A stretch of 64,000 nt of DNA, from positions 20,970,001 to 21,034,000 of the forward strand of contig NC_080581.1 of assembly GCF_029962835.1 (NCBI RefSeq), written 5' to 3'. A program made the translations under genes and the position numbers. This document shows, in pieces, positions 1 through 12,866 of the stretch (its first letter is position 1; each line of letters begins with the position of its first letter). Under the pieces are notes generated by a model. That model was given only the letters and a program-made list of their open reading frames with translations. It had not been told where the DNA came from and did not search any database. The DNA is from Magnolia sinica (Eukaryota; Streptophyta; Magnoliopsida; Magnoliales; Magnoliaceae).

Positions 1-867
1 TAACATCAAGCTTTCTTCGATAACATTGAACACTCAATGTTAATGATATCGAAATCACCTCGATAAGATCGAATTCAAACATTGTATGTCCAGTAACCAC
101 AACGTATTTTGGACAGGATTTTCAATAAATCGAATATGCCTTCGATGACATCGAACTTCAGTAATCGATGATATCGAAGGTTAGTCGATAATATCGAAGG
201 ACTTAAAGCATTATCCAACAAACCTTCTTGGAAAACATTCTGATATTGCTCGAGGAATCGAAACGACAAATCGATGTCATCGAAATTCAAATCTTGATCA
301 CATCGATACGGTATCAATGACATCAAATTGGGACAAGTTATGTCCAGTGAGCTTCAGAGGAAAAACATATAAAATGTTCGAGGAATCGAAACCCAACTTG
401 ATATCATCGAAATTCAAATCGCAATGATATCGATACCGCCTCGATAAGATAAATCTGGACAAAACTGGTCCAACAAACTTGAAAAGGAAAATCATATGTA
501 AATGATAGAGGAATCGACATAATCTCGATATTATCGCAATTCAAAAATTGATGATATCGATATGGGATCGATGTCATCGAATTAGGACAAAAAGTGTCCA
601 ACAAGCTTTCTCAAATTATGCTTGGAAAAGATCGATGTATCAAACCCATTGTCGATGTTATCGAAATTCAAATTTTGATAACATCGAAGCATGTTGATGA
701 CATCGATCCTCAGTCAAAAAGTTCCGAGTATGTGCTTCAGATGAGTTCGTATCATCGAACCCTGATTCGATGGCATCGAAGGTATACGTTCAATGACATC
801 GAATGAGGACCGATAAGATCCAACGTAGTCAGACTCTGACATGTTTGTTACCATTGAGACTTTTGTC

Positions 868-875
868 TATATAAA
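868..875 (+). promoter_or_regulatory. LTR promoter TATA box
   Basis: TATATAAA, with the same octamer at the equivalent place in the 3' LTR (26903-26910). Transcription would start about 30 bases downstream, near the GAGAAAAATAGAGAG stretch. Only the motif and its conserved position support it. Confidence 0.6.
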
Positions 876-1285
876 GAAAGCTTGCTCTTGGTTGCTAAGT
901 GAGAAAAATAGAGAGAGCTTCGAGAGTGTAATTGCATATCACCTACCCTAAGCTCATTTTCTCATGAAAGTTCATCCTTCAATCCACCCTCATCATTGAT
1001 ATTCAATAGAGTGGATTGAGGAATGGACTTCCCCATTCAAGAATCATCTAGTTACTATCTTAATGGCAAATATTAAGTTGGGATACCTTGAATGCTTGAT
1101 AGCTTGGAATCATTCCTTCTCTATAGTAGGAAAACATTTATTAGAGTAGGATTCCAACATAACCTTGACCCAACCCGTCGCCTTTATTGGAACATCATCA
1201 AGTGTTGCGTATCAAGGGAGCTGAAGCATCTTCGTCATCAAGGAGAAGATCTTCATCAACGTGCATAATGGGGCTCATCTACTTA

Positions 1286-1708
1286 GGGCCCGTTTGGCCG
1301 GGTGGATTGGAAGGGATTGAATGGTATTAGGGTGGTTGACATGGATTTCATGGTAATGATGGTGTTGTAAGTGGATTGTCTTAAGATCCATGGGATTACT
1401 ATATCTTGGGATTGCGATATCGAGTCTGTTTGGCACGCCCGGCCAATCCTGGGATTAAACCTTCCCATCCCTTCCAATCCCTCAAACCAAACACGTCCCA
1501 GGCAAATTTGAACGGATTAGGGTGGATTGGATGAGATTTAAAGGTAATGATGGTGTTGTCAGTGGATTGTCTTAAGATCCATGGAATTGCTATATCCTGG
1601 GATCAGATCACCCAGTCTGTTTGGCATGCATGGCCAATCCCAGGATTTAACCTCCAATCCCTTCCAATACCATCCAATCCCTTCTAATCCGCTCAGCCAC
1701 ATGGGCCC
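1286..1708. mobile_element. MITE-like insertion made of two head-to-tail units
   Basis: This block is present in the 5' LTR and absent from the 3' LTR, so its edges are fixed by comparison. It begins GGGCCCGTTTGGC and ends in the imperfect complement of that (gccacatgggccc), a short terminal inverted repeat. No transposase is encoded. Inside, a segment containing GTGGATTGTCTTAAGATCCATGG occurs twice in the same orientation. Between the two lies caaaccaaacacgtccc, which reads like an internal terminal repeat, so the element looks like a dimer. The TSD is unclear: the left flank is TTA and the right flank is ATC. It could belong to the hAT or PIF/Harbinger group. Confidence 0.7.
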
Positions 1709-2405
1709 ATCTATAAGTCATTAGAGTTCAGACACCCTGTTGATCATTCCTTGTGTAAGATTGGGTCACAGGTACATCTTACTCCTTATAAGTCCTCATA
1801 AGAGGCCTCCGATGGGAGAGTACGTTTGGGTGTTGTGTGTTGACCCTTGCTCTTGTGTAGGGCATAAACTTGTGCCTTGTGTAGGCATGTCTAGGTTTCT
1901 TGCGTAGGTCCAAGAGTCGACCTTGCGTAGGTTGTAAAGGTTAGAAATGAACTTGATTTAAAACCTCCGTTAGTGATATCCGATACACTCATGGGATGAG
2001 TGCGTCCGCCGAGATTGGAGTAAGCACATAGCCGAACCACAATAAACGACCATGTTTGGGATTGATTCTTGCTTGATTTTTCATTATATTAATATTTTAC
2101 TTGCAAGCTTGATAATATGAATGCTTTGACTTGAATCACATCTCACACACATTCACACTTCTCATCCATCTTAGACTATTTGTTGAATCATGCTTAATAT
2201 TGAGTAGTCTTATGATTGGATCCTCTACTTGCCTTGGAAGCCATTAGAGTTAAATGGGGGATATCTTGATAGTTGCATATTTGATTAAGATTAAGGTAAT
2301 AGGATTTAAAATAAGGCATAAAATTTTATAAAGTCGTATTCACCTCCCTTTACAACACCTTGAGCTATTTCCACTTCAACTAAAGCGGTCCTCACCGTAA
2401 TTTCA

Positions 2406-2423
2406 ATTGGTATCAAAATGGGT
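2406..2423 (+). other. Primer-binding site of the copia element
   Basis: ATTGGTATCAAAATGGG directly follows the 5' LTR. TGGTATCA matches the complement of the 3' end of plant initiator tRNA-Met; bases after that have drifted from the usual GAGC. Confidence 0.75.
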
Positions 2424-2475
2424 CTCTCTTAAGGGCTTAACTGCCTAGAGAGTGATCTTGACTGAAGTTGGAATT

Positions 2476-2724
2476 ATGGCCAAAGGGGAGGGCTCATCTG
2501 TCACTAGACCTCCTATATTTGATGGTTCAAATTATGCATACTGGAAGGCTAGGATGCACTACTTTCTGAGATCTTTGGATCATGATGTTTGGGACATTGT
2601 TGAAAACAGATATGCCCCCAACTGAACAAATAATACTTGAAAATGGCATAACTATCTCCAAACCAAAATCCAAAGAAATGTGGACTACATTTGATAAAGA
2701 AAAACAAACTTCAGAAGCTAAAGC
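2476..2724 (+). pseudogene. gag: Copia gag, N-terminal part (broken by insertion)
   Basis: This is the start of the copia capsid polyprotein. The ATG at 2476 opens MAKGEGSSVTRPPIFDGSNY followed by a YWKARM stretch, the usual opening of plant copia gag (DUF4219/UBN2 families). The frame shifts by one base near 2600, after DVWDIV, and continues as a segment with PPTEQI and WTTFDKEK until base 2724. There the gypsy element with giant LTRs is inserted. The remainder of gag resumes at 20965. Frameshift plus insertion make it non-functional. Confidence 0.88.
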
Positions 2725-4699
2725 TGTCACACCCCAAACTCGAAAATTGGGCTTACAAAATTCCTAATTACCGAATCCGGTGCCAACAACCTCCGTAGCA
2801 CCCCATTCTCGGCTACCAATGCCTATACGCCAGTTTCTGATCTTGGGATCCTGCAAGGAGGAATTTTAATATGAATTTGTCTCATAAGAAGCATAACTAG
2901 AAGTATACCCAAATTACAAGAACAACATCATCACCACATATCCACTAATATAATCATTTGAGTATAATACTGAAAGGGAAAAATACATGCATATAATAAA
3001 ATCTTCACAAGGCTCAGTCGCACACTCCTGCTCCTGCTCAACTACGACTATGTCCTAACGTCACCTACACACATTTATCATGCATAAGCTTATATAAAGC
3101 TTAGAAGGTGGTGTAAGTATGCGAGCAGTATATGCGTGCTCAAAATGTAGTATCAGAGTAAACGAAAATACTGGTAAGCCTATGAACCATACAATATCAA
3201 AGAAATACTAATAAGTCCATAAAAATATCATCAACGTTATCCAGGATATCTGATGAAAAGACATAGCAAGCCAATGTCATATACTAAGGATATAATGCAA
3301 TATGCAATATGTGGTGCGAATGAAATGACCAAGCAGTAGTGTGAAGTCGAAATGATAGTACGTGGTATCGCAGGCTATGGGGCCTATCACAAAGGACTTC
3401 TATCCAAACCAATCTCATACCTAAATTTGGATAGATAGACTCAATTTGGTAAGTTCCTAGTCTCAGGTTAGTCTCGGGCCCTAACCGAAATCTTAGCCAA
3501 TGCGAAAGTACACATAACAATTAGTTGCGCACCACCAACCCGAGTGGATAGTGAATGAATGAATGAATGATCATAATGCTGAGGATACAACTCTTACTCA
3601 ATCAGTCCACAAATCAGTACTGTACATATATGGGATCATCACCGGGGTCTAGTACACTCTACATGCAATTGCCGCCTACTGACGCGCGACCATGCAAGTG
3701 GAAGAGACCTCACCATCCACTTGACCAATAGCCAGCCCAAATCTACCCAGCATATCGATAAAGGACCCATTCAAGAGCTGGTCAAACTCAGCTTAGCTAT
3801 GCCCACTACACTCGGGAGGATAAGGCCACATCCCCTCCCAACCAACCACGACACAGTGGGAGACGCGATCTCCTGGTATTTGGCACTCGGGCGCTCATGT
3901 ATCCACCCGGTCTAAACGTTGGGGCGTTTCCTGGCCTCAGAGGTTTAGGAACTTTCACCCACGGACATCTAAAGTGCCCAGATGCTTGAACGAAACATTT
4001 TCGGTGTCCTATCTGGCCATCCATGACATGCCTGTGGAGGTCACAGCCCTGATGTCGCTAAGGCGTATAGTAATCACAATCATACAATGCAAGATGCATG
4101 AGTCATGTGGTTCAATCATGCATCAATCCTGTGCATATCGTGTGCTCATGTGGAATAACTCCACCTATCAGAGAGTCTCATAAACCATCTGTATTATGAC
4201 ATATGCAAAGGTTAATCACATCTCATAATAAACATGCAGATGATGCGTATGGGTATGTATCATGATGCTATGTTGTCACATACTCATAATCGGTATCAAT
4301 AACTGGCATCGACAATTGGCCTCGACAATGTGGACATTTAACCAACATTGCCCCTAAGGAATGGCCCACATAGAGCCTAACATATAGTGGACCCATGGAC
4401 TCACACAAGGGCCTAATATATAACACCAAGGGCCTCACTCAAGAGCATAATACACATCACGATGGGCTTCTCACACGGGCCTAATATACATTACAACGGG
4501 CTACATCACTTGGCCCTCAAATGGACCACAATGGGCCTCATCACATACGCCTCACATACATCACATAGGCCTCAAATACATCACAATGGGCCTCATATAC
4601 ATCACAATGGGCCTCATCACATACACCTCATATGCATCAAGCCGAGACCGAATGCTCATCACAATGGGCTTCAAATACGGGCCGCATATACATCACATT

Positions 4700-5520
4700 G
4701 GGCCTCGACAATTGGCCTCGATATCCGGCCTCGACCATCGGAATTGGCCTTGACAATTGGCTTCAACAATCGGAATCGGCCTCGACAATTGGAATCGACC
4801 TCGATAATCGGAATCGGCCTCGACAATTAGAATCGGCCTCAATAATCGGAATCGACCTCGACAATCAAAATCAGCCTTGATAATCAGAATCGGCCTTGAC
4901 AATTGAAATCGACCTCAATAATCAGAAACGGCCTCAATAATCAGAATCGGCCTTAATAATCAAAATCGGCCTTGATGATTAGAATCGGCCTTGACAATCA
5001 AAATCGGCCTCGATAATCGGAATTGGCCTCGACAATCAGAATCAGCCTCAAAAATCAAAATCGGCCTTGACAATTAGAATCGGCCTCAATAATCGGAATC
5101 GGCTTCGACAATCAAAATCGGCCTCAATAATCAAAATCAGCCTTGATAATCGGAATTGACCTCAATAATCAGAATCAACCTCGACAATCGGAATCGGCCT
5201 TGATGATCGGAATCGGCCTCGACAATCAGAATCGACCTCGATAATCGGAATCGACCTCGACAATCGGAATCATCCTCAATAATCAGAATCGGCCTCAACA
5301 ATCGGAATCAGCCTCAATAATCGGAATCAACTTCAATAATCAGAATCAGCCTTGATCTTCAAAATTAACCTCGACAATCAGAATCGATAATTGAAATCGG
5401 CCTCGACAATCAGAATTGGCCTCGACAATCAGAATCGGCCTTGACAATCGGAATCGGCCTCGACAATCGGAATCGGAATCAGTCTCAATAATCGGAATCG
5501 GCCTCAATAATTGGCTTAAC
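4700..5520. repeat. 19-bp tandem array in LTR
   Basis: Consensus unit approximates AATCGGCCTCGACAATCGG. Spacing of the core ATCGACCTCG measured at 5231, 5250 and 5269 is exactly 19. C/T and G/A variants dominate, as expected for methylated, deaminating DNA. Because 19 is not a multiple of three, each frame cycles through all phases and long stop-free frames appear on both strands; they are not genes. Confidence 0.93.
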
Positions 5521-5689
5521 AAAGGGCTTAAGGGAAGGTCACAATGTGGACATTTAACCATCATTGCCCATCAATGTGGACATTTAACCAACATTGCTCC
5601 TAAGGAGTTGCGCTTATAGGACCAATCATATAGGGGGCCCACAGCCTAGCACAAAGGGCCTAAAATACGTCATCATGGGCCTTAATTAC

Positions 5690-5960
5690 ATCAAATGGGC
5701 CGATTCAAATGGACTGATTCAAATGGGCCGATCAAATGGGCCGATATAAATGGGCCAAATCAAATGGGCCGAATCAAATGGGCCGATTCAAATGGGCTGG
5801 TCAAATGGACCAAATCAAATGGGCTGAATCAAATGGACCAATTCAAATGGGCTGATCAAATGGGCCGATACAAAATGGGATGAATTAAATGGGCCGAATC
5901 AAATGGGCCGATTCAAATGGGCCAGTCAAATGGGCCGAATCAAATGGACCGATACCAATA
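5690..5960. repeat. Tandem array of AAATGGGCCGAWTC units
   Basis: About seventeen copies of a 13-17-bp unit with core AAATGGGCCGA. The equivalent array in the other LTR of the same element is at 18665-18930. The neighbouring bases 5961-6520 hold a non-repetitive module that recurs at 18930-19490. Confidence 0.9.
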
Positions 5961-6520
5961 CACCATTCATCCATTACTAGAGATCATTTTAGAGCATTAT
6001 CATAAAAAAATGAATCATATCCAAAGGATCATCTAGACCATGCCACACCTAACAGTGGTGATAAGGGTTCCCACTGTTAAAATCCTAGTGGGCCCCACCA
6101 TAGTATTATTTCCCATTCGGTCTGTTTATAAGGTCACAAAGACCTGGATAAGGAGGAAAAAAAAATATATTCTATTGATTCAAAACTTCTGTAATCCCAA
6201 AAGGGTGTTTCAATGGTAGACATTCAAACCCACTGTTTGCTGTGGTGTGGTCCACTTGATAACTAGATCTGTCTTATTTTTATTCCCAAGCCTTGAGACA
6301 GACTTACCAAAAGGATAGACGGTTTTAGATGTAACACAGACATCAGTGTGGGGTCCATATATATGGTCCAACATACTAGATGGATGGACGGTTTAGATGG
6401 AATTCATCCATCAGATGGACCCCACCCATTCAGCATGCTGGACGGTGTGGTTAAAACCCATATATCACGGTGGCCCCTTGGACGACAAGGATTCAACACA
6501 TGCATTAAGTGGGAATCCAC
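5961..6520. repeat. Non-coding LTR module (GTGGGCCCCACC type)
   Basis: This stretch has no gene. It carries the sequence family 'cagtgggccccaccatagtattattt ... ggtgtggtccac ... atggacggt', present again at 18930-19490, in altered form at 10480-10700, and inside the CACTA element at 35.4-37.2 kb. Confidence 0.7.
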
Positions 6521-8329
6521 TATCACGCCCTAAACTCGAAAATCGGATTCACATGAATCTCGATCGCCGAATCAGGTGCCGAAAGCCTCCGTAGTACCCC
6601 ATTCTCGGCTCCCAGCGCCCATATGCCAGGTTCCGATCATGGGATCCTATAAGGAGGTTTTTTCCAACGTCCATTTAACTCGTAAGAAGAATAACCACAA
6701 GTTTACCCAAATCACAAAGGCAACATCATCATCACATATCACTAATATAAACATTTGAATATAATGTTGAAAGGGAAATACGTATGTCAAAATCAAAGCT
6801 CTAGAAGTTAGCTACATGCTTCAAGCTCCACGCTACTGCAACCTAACATCACATGCACACATCGATCGTGCATAAGCTTATAGAAAGCTTAGAGGGTGGT
6901 GTAAGTGTGTGCACAAGGTAAATGCCAAGTATACAATATAATGCCATAATCAAACAATATCAAAAATACTGGTAAGATCATAAATCATACGATATCAGAG
7001 TAAGCGAAAATACTGACAAGTCCATGAGTCAAACAATATCAGAGTACGTAATATAGATCAACTTTGCAAATGATAATTCATAAAGATCCAAATATCAGAT
7101 GTCGAGGATGCAATGCGATATACAATTCCTAATGAGTTCACGAATACTGTCAGCCGTATCAAGACCATATAAATGCAGAAACACAATAACCCAAAATGCC
7201 ATATGCGGAGGATGTAATGCAATATGTAATATGTGATGTGAATGAAATGACCAAGCTGTAGTGTGAAGTCGGGATGATAGTACGTGGTATCGCAGGCTAT
7301 GGGGCCTATCACAAAGGACTTCTATCCAAACTAGTCTCATACCTAAATTTGGATAGATAGACTCAATGTGGTAAGCTCCTGATCTCAGGTTAGTCACGCG
7401 CTCTAACTGAAATCCTGGCCATTACGAAAGTACACATAATAATTAGTTGCGCACCACCAGCCCGAGTGGATAGTGAATGAATAAATATGATGCTGAATAT
7501 GTAACTCCTGCTCCACCAATCAGTACTGTACATCTCTGAGATCATCACTGGGGTTTAGTACACTCCAAGCTGGCTATCATCCCGGCCGGCCGAGCAGCCT
7601 AGCGAGTGGAAAAGACCTCACTACCCGCCTGCTAGTATACCAATGCTTACCCGGCTCATCGATAGTGGACCCATTTGGGAGCTGGTCAAACTTAGCCTAG
7701 CTTATAGCCCCCTCACTCAGGCGGATAAGGCCACACCCCCTCCCAACTGACCATGACACAGTGGGAGACGTGGCCTACTGATATTCGGCACTCGGGCGCT
7801 CATGTATCCACTCGGTCTAGACGCTGGGGCATATCCTAGTCACGGAGGTTTAGGGACTTTCACCCACGGACATCCAAAGGGCCAAAATGCTCGAACTAAA
7901 TATTTTTGGTGTCCCATCTAACCATCCACGACATGCCTATGGAGGCTACGGCCCTGATGTCGCTAGGGCGTACAGTAATCACAACACACAATGCAAGGTG
8001 CATGAGTCATGTGGTCCAATCATACATCAATCATGCACATACCGTGTGCTCATGTGAGATAACCTCTGCCTATCAGGGAGTCTCATAACAACTTGCCCAA
8101 TGACATATGCAATGGTCAACCATATCTCATAACAAACATGCAGATGATGCATATGGGCATGTATCATGATGTTATGCTGTCACATACTCATAATCGGTAT
8201 CAATAACCGGCATCAACAATAGACCTCGACAGTGTGCACATTTAACCAACATTGCCCTCAAGGAATGGCCCACATAGAGCCTATCATATAGTGGACCCAT
8301 GGCCTCACACAAGGGCCAAATATACAACA

Positions 8330-8935
8330 CCATGGGCCTCACTCAAGAGCTTAATACACATCACGATGGGCCTTTCACACGGGCCTAACATACATCACAA
8401 TGGGCTCCATCGCCTAGCCCTCAAATGCATCACAATGGGCCTCATATACATCACATTGGGCCTTAAACACGGGCTGAATACACATTACAATGGGCCTCAA
8501 ATATGGGCCGCATATACATCACATTGGGCCTCAAACACAGGTCAAATACACATCACAATGGGTCTCAACTATGGGCCACATATGCATCACATTGGGCCTC
8601 AAACATAGGCCGAATACTCATCACAATAGGCCTTAACTATAAGCCGCATATACATCACATTGGGCCTCAAACATAGGCCGAATACTCATCACAATGGGCC
8701 TCAACTACGGGCCGCATATATATCGCATTGGGCTTCAAACATAGGCTGAATACACATCACAATGGGTCTCAACTATGGGCCACATATGCATCACATTAGG
8801 CCTCAAACATAGGCCGAATACACATCACAATGGGCCTTAACTACGGGCCTCATATACATCACATTGGGCCTCAAACACAGGCCGAATACTCATCACAATG
8901 GGCCTCAACTACGAGCCGCATATACATCATATGGG
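8330..8935. repeat. 34/68-bp tandem array in solo LTR
   Basis: The repeating dimer alternates 'catatacatcacattgggcc' with 'actcatcacaatgggcc' half-units. Consecutive GCCGCATA cores at 8643 and 8711 are 68 bases apart. The half-units are related to each other at about 34 bp. Host LTRs hold only a few copies, at 4480-4700 and 17400-17610, so the array has expanded here. Confidence 0.88.
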
Positions 8936-8936
8936 T

Positions 8937-9785
8937 CTCTACAATCAGCCACGGCAATCAAAATTGGCCTCGACAATCGAAATTGGTCTCGACAATCGAA
9001 ATTGGCCCCGACAATCGGCCTTTACAATCAGAATCAGCCTCAATAATCGACCTCAACAATCATCCTCTACAATCGGAATCGAAATTAGCCTCAACAATCG
9101 ACTTCAACAATCAGCCTCGACAATCGGAATCAAAATTGGCCTTAACAATCAATCTCGACAATCGGAATCGGCCTCGATAATCAGCCTCGACAATCAGAAT
9201 TGGAATCAGCCTCGATAATCGGCATCGACAATCGGAATCAAAATCGACCTCAATAATCAGCCTCAACAATCGAAATCAGAATCATCCTCAATAATCAGAA
9301 TCGGTATTATCAATCAGAATTAGCCTCAATAATTAGAATCAGAATCGATCTCAACAATAGGAATTGGCCTCGACACTTGGAATCAGAATCAGCCTCGATA
9401 ATTGAAATCAGAATCGATAATCAAAGTCGGCATTAACAATCAGAATCAGCCTCGACAATTAGAATCGGCCTTGAGAATCGAAATTGGCCTCAACAATCGG
9501 AATCAGCCTCGACAATCAGAATCAGCCTCGATAATCGGCCTTGACAATTAGAATCGAAATCGGCCTAGATAATCGGAATCGGCCTCGATAATTGGCTTTG
9601 ACAATCAGAATGGGCCTCAACAATCGGAATTGGCCTCGATAATCAGAATCGGCCTCAACATTTAGAATCGGCCTCGACAATCAAAATCGGCCTCGACAAT
9701 CGGAATTAGCCTCGATAATCGGCCTTAACAATCGGAATCGGCCTCGACAATCGAAATCGGCCTCAATAATCGGAATGAGCCTAAC
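8937..9785. repeat. 19-bp tandem array in solo LTR
   Basis: Same AATCGGCCTCGACAATCGG-type unit as at 4700-5520 and 17615-18500, with more irregular spacing and shortened units such as 'cctcaacaatcg'. It directly follows the 68-bp array. Confidence 0.9.
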
Positions 9786-11350
9786 AAAGCTTAAGTTAAG
9801 GTCACAATGTGGACATTTAACCATCATTGCCCATCAATGTGGACATTTAACCAACCATTGCTCCCAAGGAGTGGCCCATATAAACATCATTACATTGGTC
9901 CGCATATTCATTCACATTGGGCCTCATGTAAGGGTTAAGGGCTACATACACATCACTATGGGCCACATCACATGGTTCTAATACAAGTCACGGTGGGCCA
10001 CATCATATGGGCCCAATACGCATCGTGATGGGTCACATCACATGGGCCTACATACATTAGATGGGCCATGTCCCATGAGCTTATTACATCACAATGGGCC
10101 TCAACTTATGGGCTCCAAATACATCTCAATGGACCACCTACAATCACAATGGGCCACATACAAGTCTCAATGGGCCTTATACAAGGGTCTCATACATCAA
10201 GCGGACCGAATCGCATGGGCGTTATACATCACATTGGGCCTCGTCATATGGGCCTCATACAAAGGGTCAATGTACATTATAATGGGGCTCATAATAGGTG
10301 GGCCTACACCTCCCGAATGGGCCCCACTAGATGAATATGGACAGCATGAATGTAACTTGGACAGTAGGTGGGCCACTTTGGACAGTCAACCCAGCTGTAT
10401 GCTGGAACTGATGGGTGCACAAACAGGTGGGTGACCTGAATATACAAAACATACATACAAGGTGGGCCACACGTGCAATCAAGGTAGGGCCCACTATAAT
10501 GTTTATTTTCCATCGAATCTGTTCATATGGTCACATGGACCTGTCATAAGAGGAAAAATGAATTTCATACTAATCCAAAACTTTTGTGACCCCAAAATTA
10601 GGTTTCAATGGTAGCCGTTCAATCCCCACTGATTTTTGCAGTGTGGTCCACCTGATAGACAGCGTGGATATATACAACATATTCATCAAAGGTGGACCCC
10701 ACCATCAAGAAACTGCTAGATGGTGTGGATGATAATCATCAAGGTGGGCTCGGAAGATGAACGGCGTGGAGTATACTGTATGCAGGACCCACAGAGCTTG
10801 GTGACGTCATAAACAGTAGCAGCATAGGAGGGTGGTCCCCACCGTCCAGATGGATGGTGGATGATGGGGATCATCAATGTGGGATCCATGTCTAGTCGGC
10901 CTGAAGGGCATGAATATACAACACATACATCACATGTGGGCTCCACATGCTGGACAACATGTATGTACAACACATACATCAGTGGCCCCACCATCCATTG
11001 CTGGACGATGGGTGGGTGCAATACACACATCATGTGAGTCCACATGGGTGTGGCCCACAGTAGATGGATGGCATGAATAATACATATATATATATATATT
11101 ACGCTGGGGTCCACAAGATGGACGGTCCGGACAATCAGACCCCAGTGCTGACGTCAGTGCAGTGGTCCCACCGTCCTAAAAGCTGATGGACGGCGTGAAT
11201 GAAACACATATCATGGTGGGTCCCTCCTGCCAAAACAGATGAACGGCTTGGATCCAAAACGCATAGCTCAAGGTGGGTACCCACCGTCTAGGCCTGCTGG
11301 ACGGTGCAGGTAAGACCCATACATTAAGGTGGGTTCACACATGTGGCCCA
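9786..11350. repeat. TGGGCC-rich, non-coding part of the solo LTR
   Basis: No gene is visible. The stretch contains dispersed 'acatcacaatgggcc' units up to about 10320. After these come modules alternating GTGGGTCCCACC-like and 'ctggacggtgtggatg' blocks, which can be read on either strand. Such blocks also occur in the other LTR copies. Confidence 0.7.
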
Positions 11351-11353
11351 CCA

Positions 11354-11356
<3 letters not shown>

Positions 11357-11406
<50 letters not shown>
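11357..11406. repeat. (TA)n microsatellite
   Basis: About 24 uninterrupted TA units inside the solo LTR. Host LTRs have separate TA tracts at 12867-12894 and 14138-14183. Confidence 0.97.
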
Positions 11407-11409
<3 letters not shown>

Positions 11410-11704
11410 TATTATATGGTTTAAATGTCCAGGGCCTGGACGTCTATTAAAGAACGACCTGGATATGGCAATTCATACATCTGTGGGGTCTACGCCCCTG
11501 GATGGTGGTGACCCCACACGCTGTCATGGTGGGTCCACGTCTAAAGGGTGGACGGTGTAGATAGAAGGCATACATCAAGGTGCATCCCATGTTAGCATGG
11601 CCCACTGCTTGGATCAAACTATATTTGTGATTCCCTTCATCCAAGGCAACGGGAAGGGGGGGCAACAGATGAATGGTCTAGATAAAGTGGGCCACAATCC
11701 AACA

Positions 11705-11715
11705 CAAAAGAGAGA

Positions 11716-11759
<44 letters not shown>

Positions 11760-11765
11760 AAGAAA
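11705..11765. repeat. (GA)n microsatellite with GAAA tail
   Basis: A run of GA units interrupted once (ggaag) and ending in AAAGAAAGAAAG. It lies in the purine-rich 3' part of the solo LTR. Equivalent shorter GA tracts occur at 13205-13235 and 20490-20513. Confidence 0.95.
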
Positions 11766-12860
11766 GAGGAACGTGTGAAGGGGAAGGACCCCGCCACTGG
11801 GTCCTCCCAATACAACGCATACATCAAGTGGGTCCCACCATATGTGGGCCCTCAAATCATAAAAACAACGGTAGAAAATCACCCACCTTTGATCTTCTCT
11901 TCCTTCTTCCCCCAATGCGATATAGAGCTTTAAGGGGTGCGATTCAACGGTCGAGATAGACTTTGGATGGTGGGGATGGGAGATAGGAAGGTGGGCCACA
12001 CCAAGCTCTCTCTCATGGAGGTTGGGACGTGAGTTGCTTAGGAGAAATGAGAGAGATAAGAGAGATGAGAGAGATAAGAGATGTGATGTAAAGAGAGAGA
12101 GAGATGGATGGGTGAGTGAGTGATGGGTGATGGGGAGAGTTGACTTTGGGGAGGGTGGTTGTACTTGGAGATGGGTGTGAGTGATGAGAGTGATGGGGTG
12201 TGTACTTGACATTTGATGGGAATATTCTCTTGAGATTTGCAACGTGCGGCGCTTTTCTTGAACTGAACGCGGGCCCACATCTTTTGGCCCGAGTATCGTC
12301 TCAATGCACAAGACGTGACATCAGAACCGTGACGACGTCACGGTCCCGAGGGTACAAGTTTTGAGTCGAGCCAACTCAGATATACAGGGTACAGCTCAGG
12401 GATACGTGCAACTACTCTCTACACGTCGCGGGTCACCAAAATTTGACTGGGAGGACCACGGAAGCCTAAGGAATGGTATGGGCTAGGATATGGGCCTCAC
12501 ATGCACCATCCCAACCAGGGACGGTGTGGACGAAACCATACATCACAATGAGACCCACCATCCAGACTTTTGGACAATGAGGATCTCTCCTCATGTCAAC
12601 AGAAGATGACGTTGATCAGCTGCTGGAGGTATAGTGGGTCCTACGTGGGAGTGGCCTGCCAAATGGATGGATGGTATGGATACAACACATGAGTGCCAGG
12701 GGCTCCATCGTTGGAACGGCAGGTATAAAACCCATATACCATATGAGATCCCACCGTCTAGCTATTAGACAGTGAGGATACAACATTTATATCATGGTGG
12801 GTCCACGTGGTGGCCCCCACCAAAACTTATTAATTATTATTATTAAATATATATAATATC

Positions 12861-12866
<6 letters not shown>

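Larger units (their letters stand above)
1..2405 (+). repeat. 5' LTR of the copia element (left end missing)
   Basis: Bases 1-2405 match 26034-28014, apart from a 423-bp insertion at 1286-1708; without it the lengths agree to about one base. The LTR ends in TTTCA and is followed at once by a primer-binding site. Roughly 260 bp of the LTR start lie left of the window. The first 830 bases are studded with near-palindromes of the form TTCGATNNNATCGAA. A TATA box at 868-875 is followed by a purine-rich leader (gagaaaaatagagagagc), the expected start of the R region. Confidence 0.9.
6521..12501 (-). mobile_element. Solo LTR (6.0 kb) of the giant-LTR family, nested in the 3' LTR
   Basis: It starts TATCACGCCCTAAACTCG (first dinucleotide mutated from TG) and ends GGGCCTCACA, the same ends as its host LTR. 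Flanks are TCCAC (6516-6520) and TGCAC (12502-12506), a 5-bp TSD with one change. The host LTR sequence is continuous across it when compared with the undisturbed copy around 19490. There is no internal domain or primer site, so it arose by LTR-LTR recombination. It is more diverged in content than the two LTRs of the host element, especially in its arrays. Confidence 0.87.

Noticed and set aside
4462..5620. Long open frames on both strands with repeating RPILIVEADSD- or NRNRPRQSES-like peptides (also at 8252-9220 and 17853-18590)
   Set aside because: They are translations of the 19-bp and 68-bp arrays. All frames are open because the units lack stop codons. There is no start context, domain or conservation between copies.
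4700..9785. CRISPR-like regular repeats
   Set aside because: Units are contiguous without unique spacers, and the surrounding DNA is plant retrotransposon LTR.
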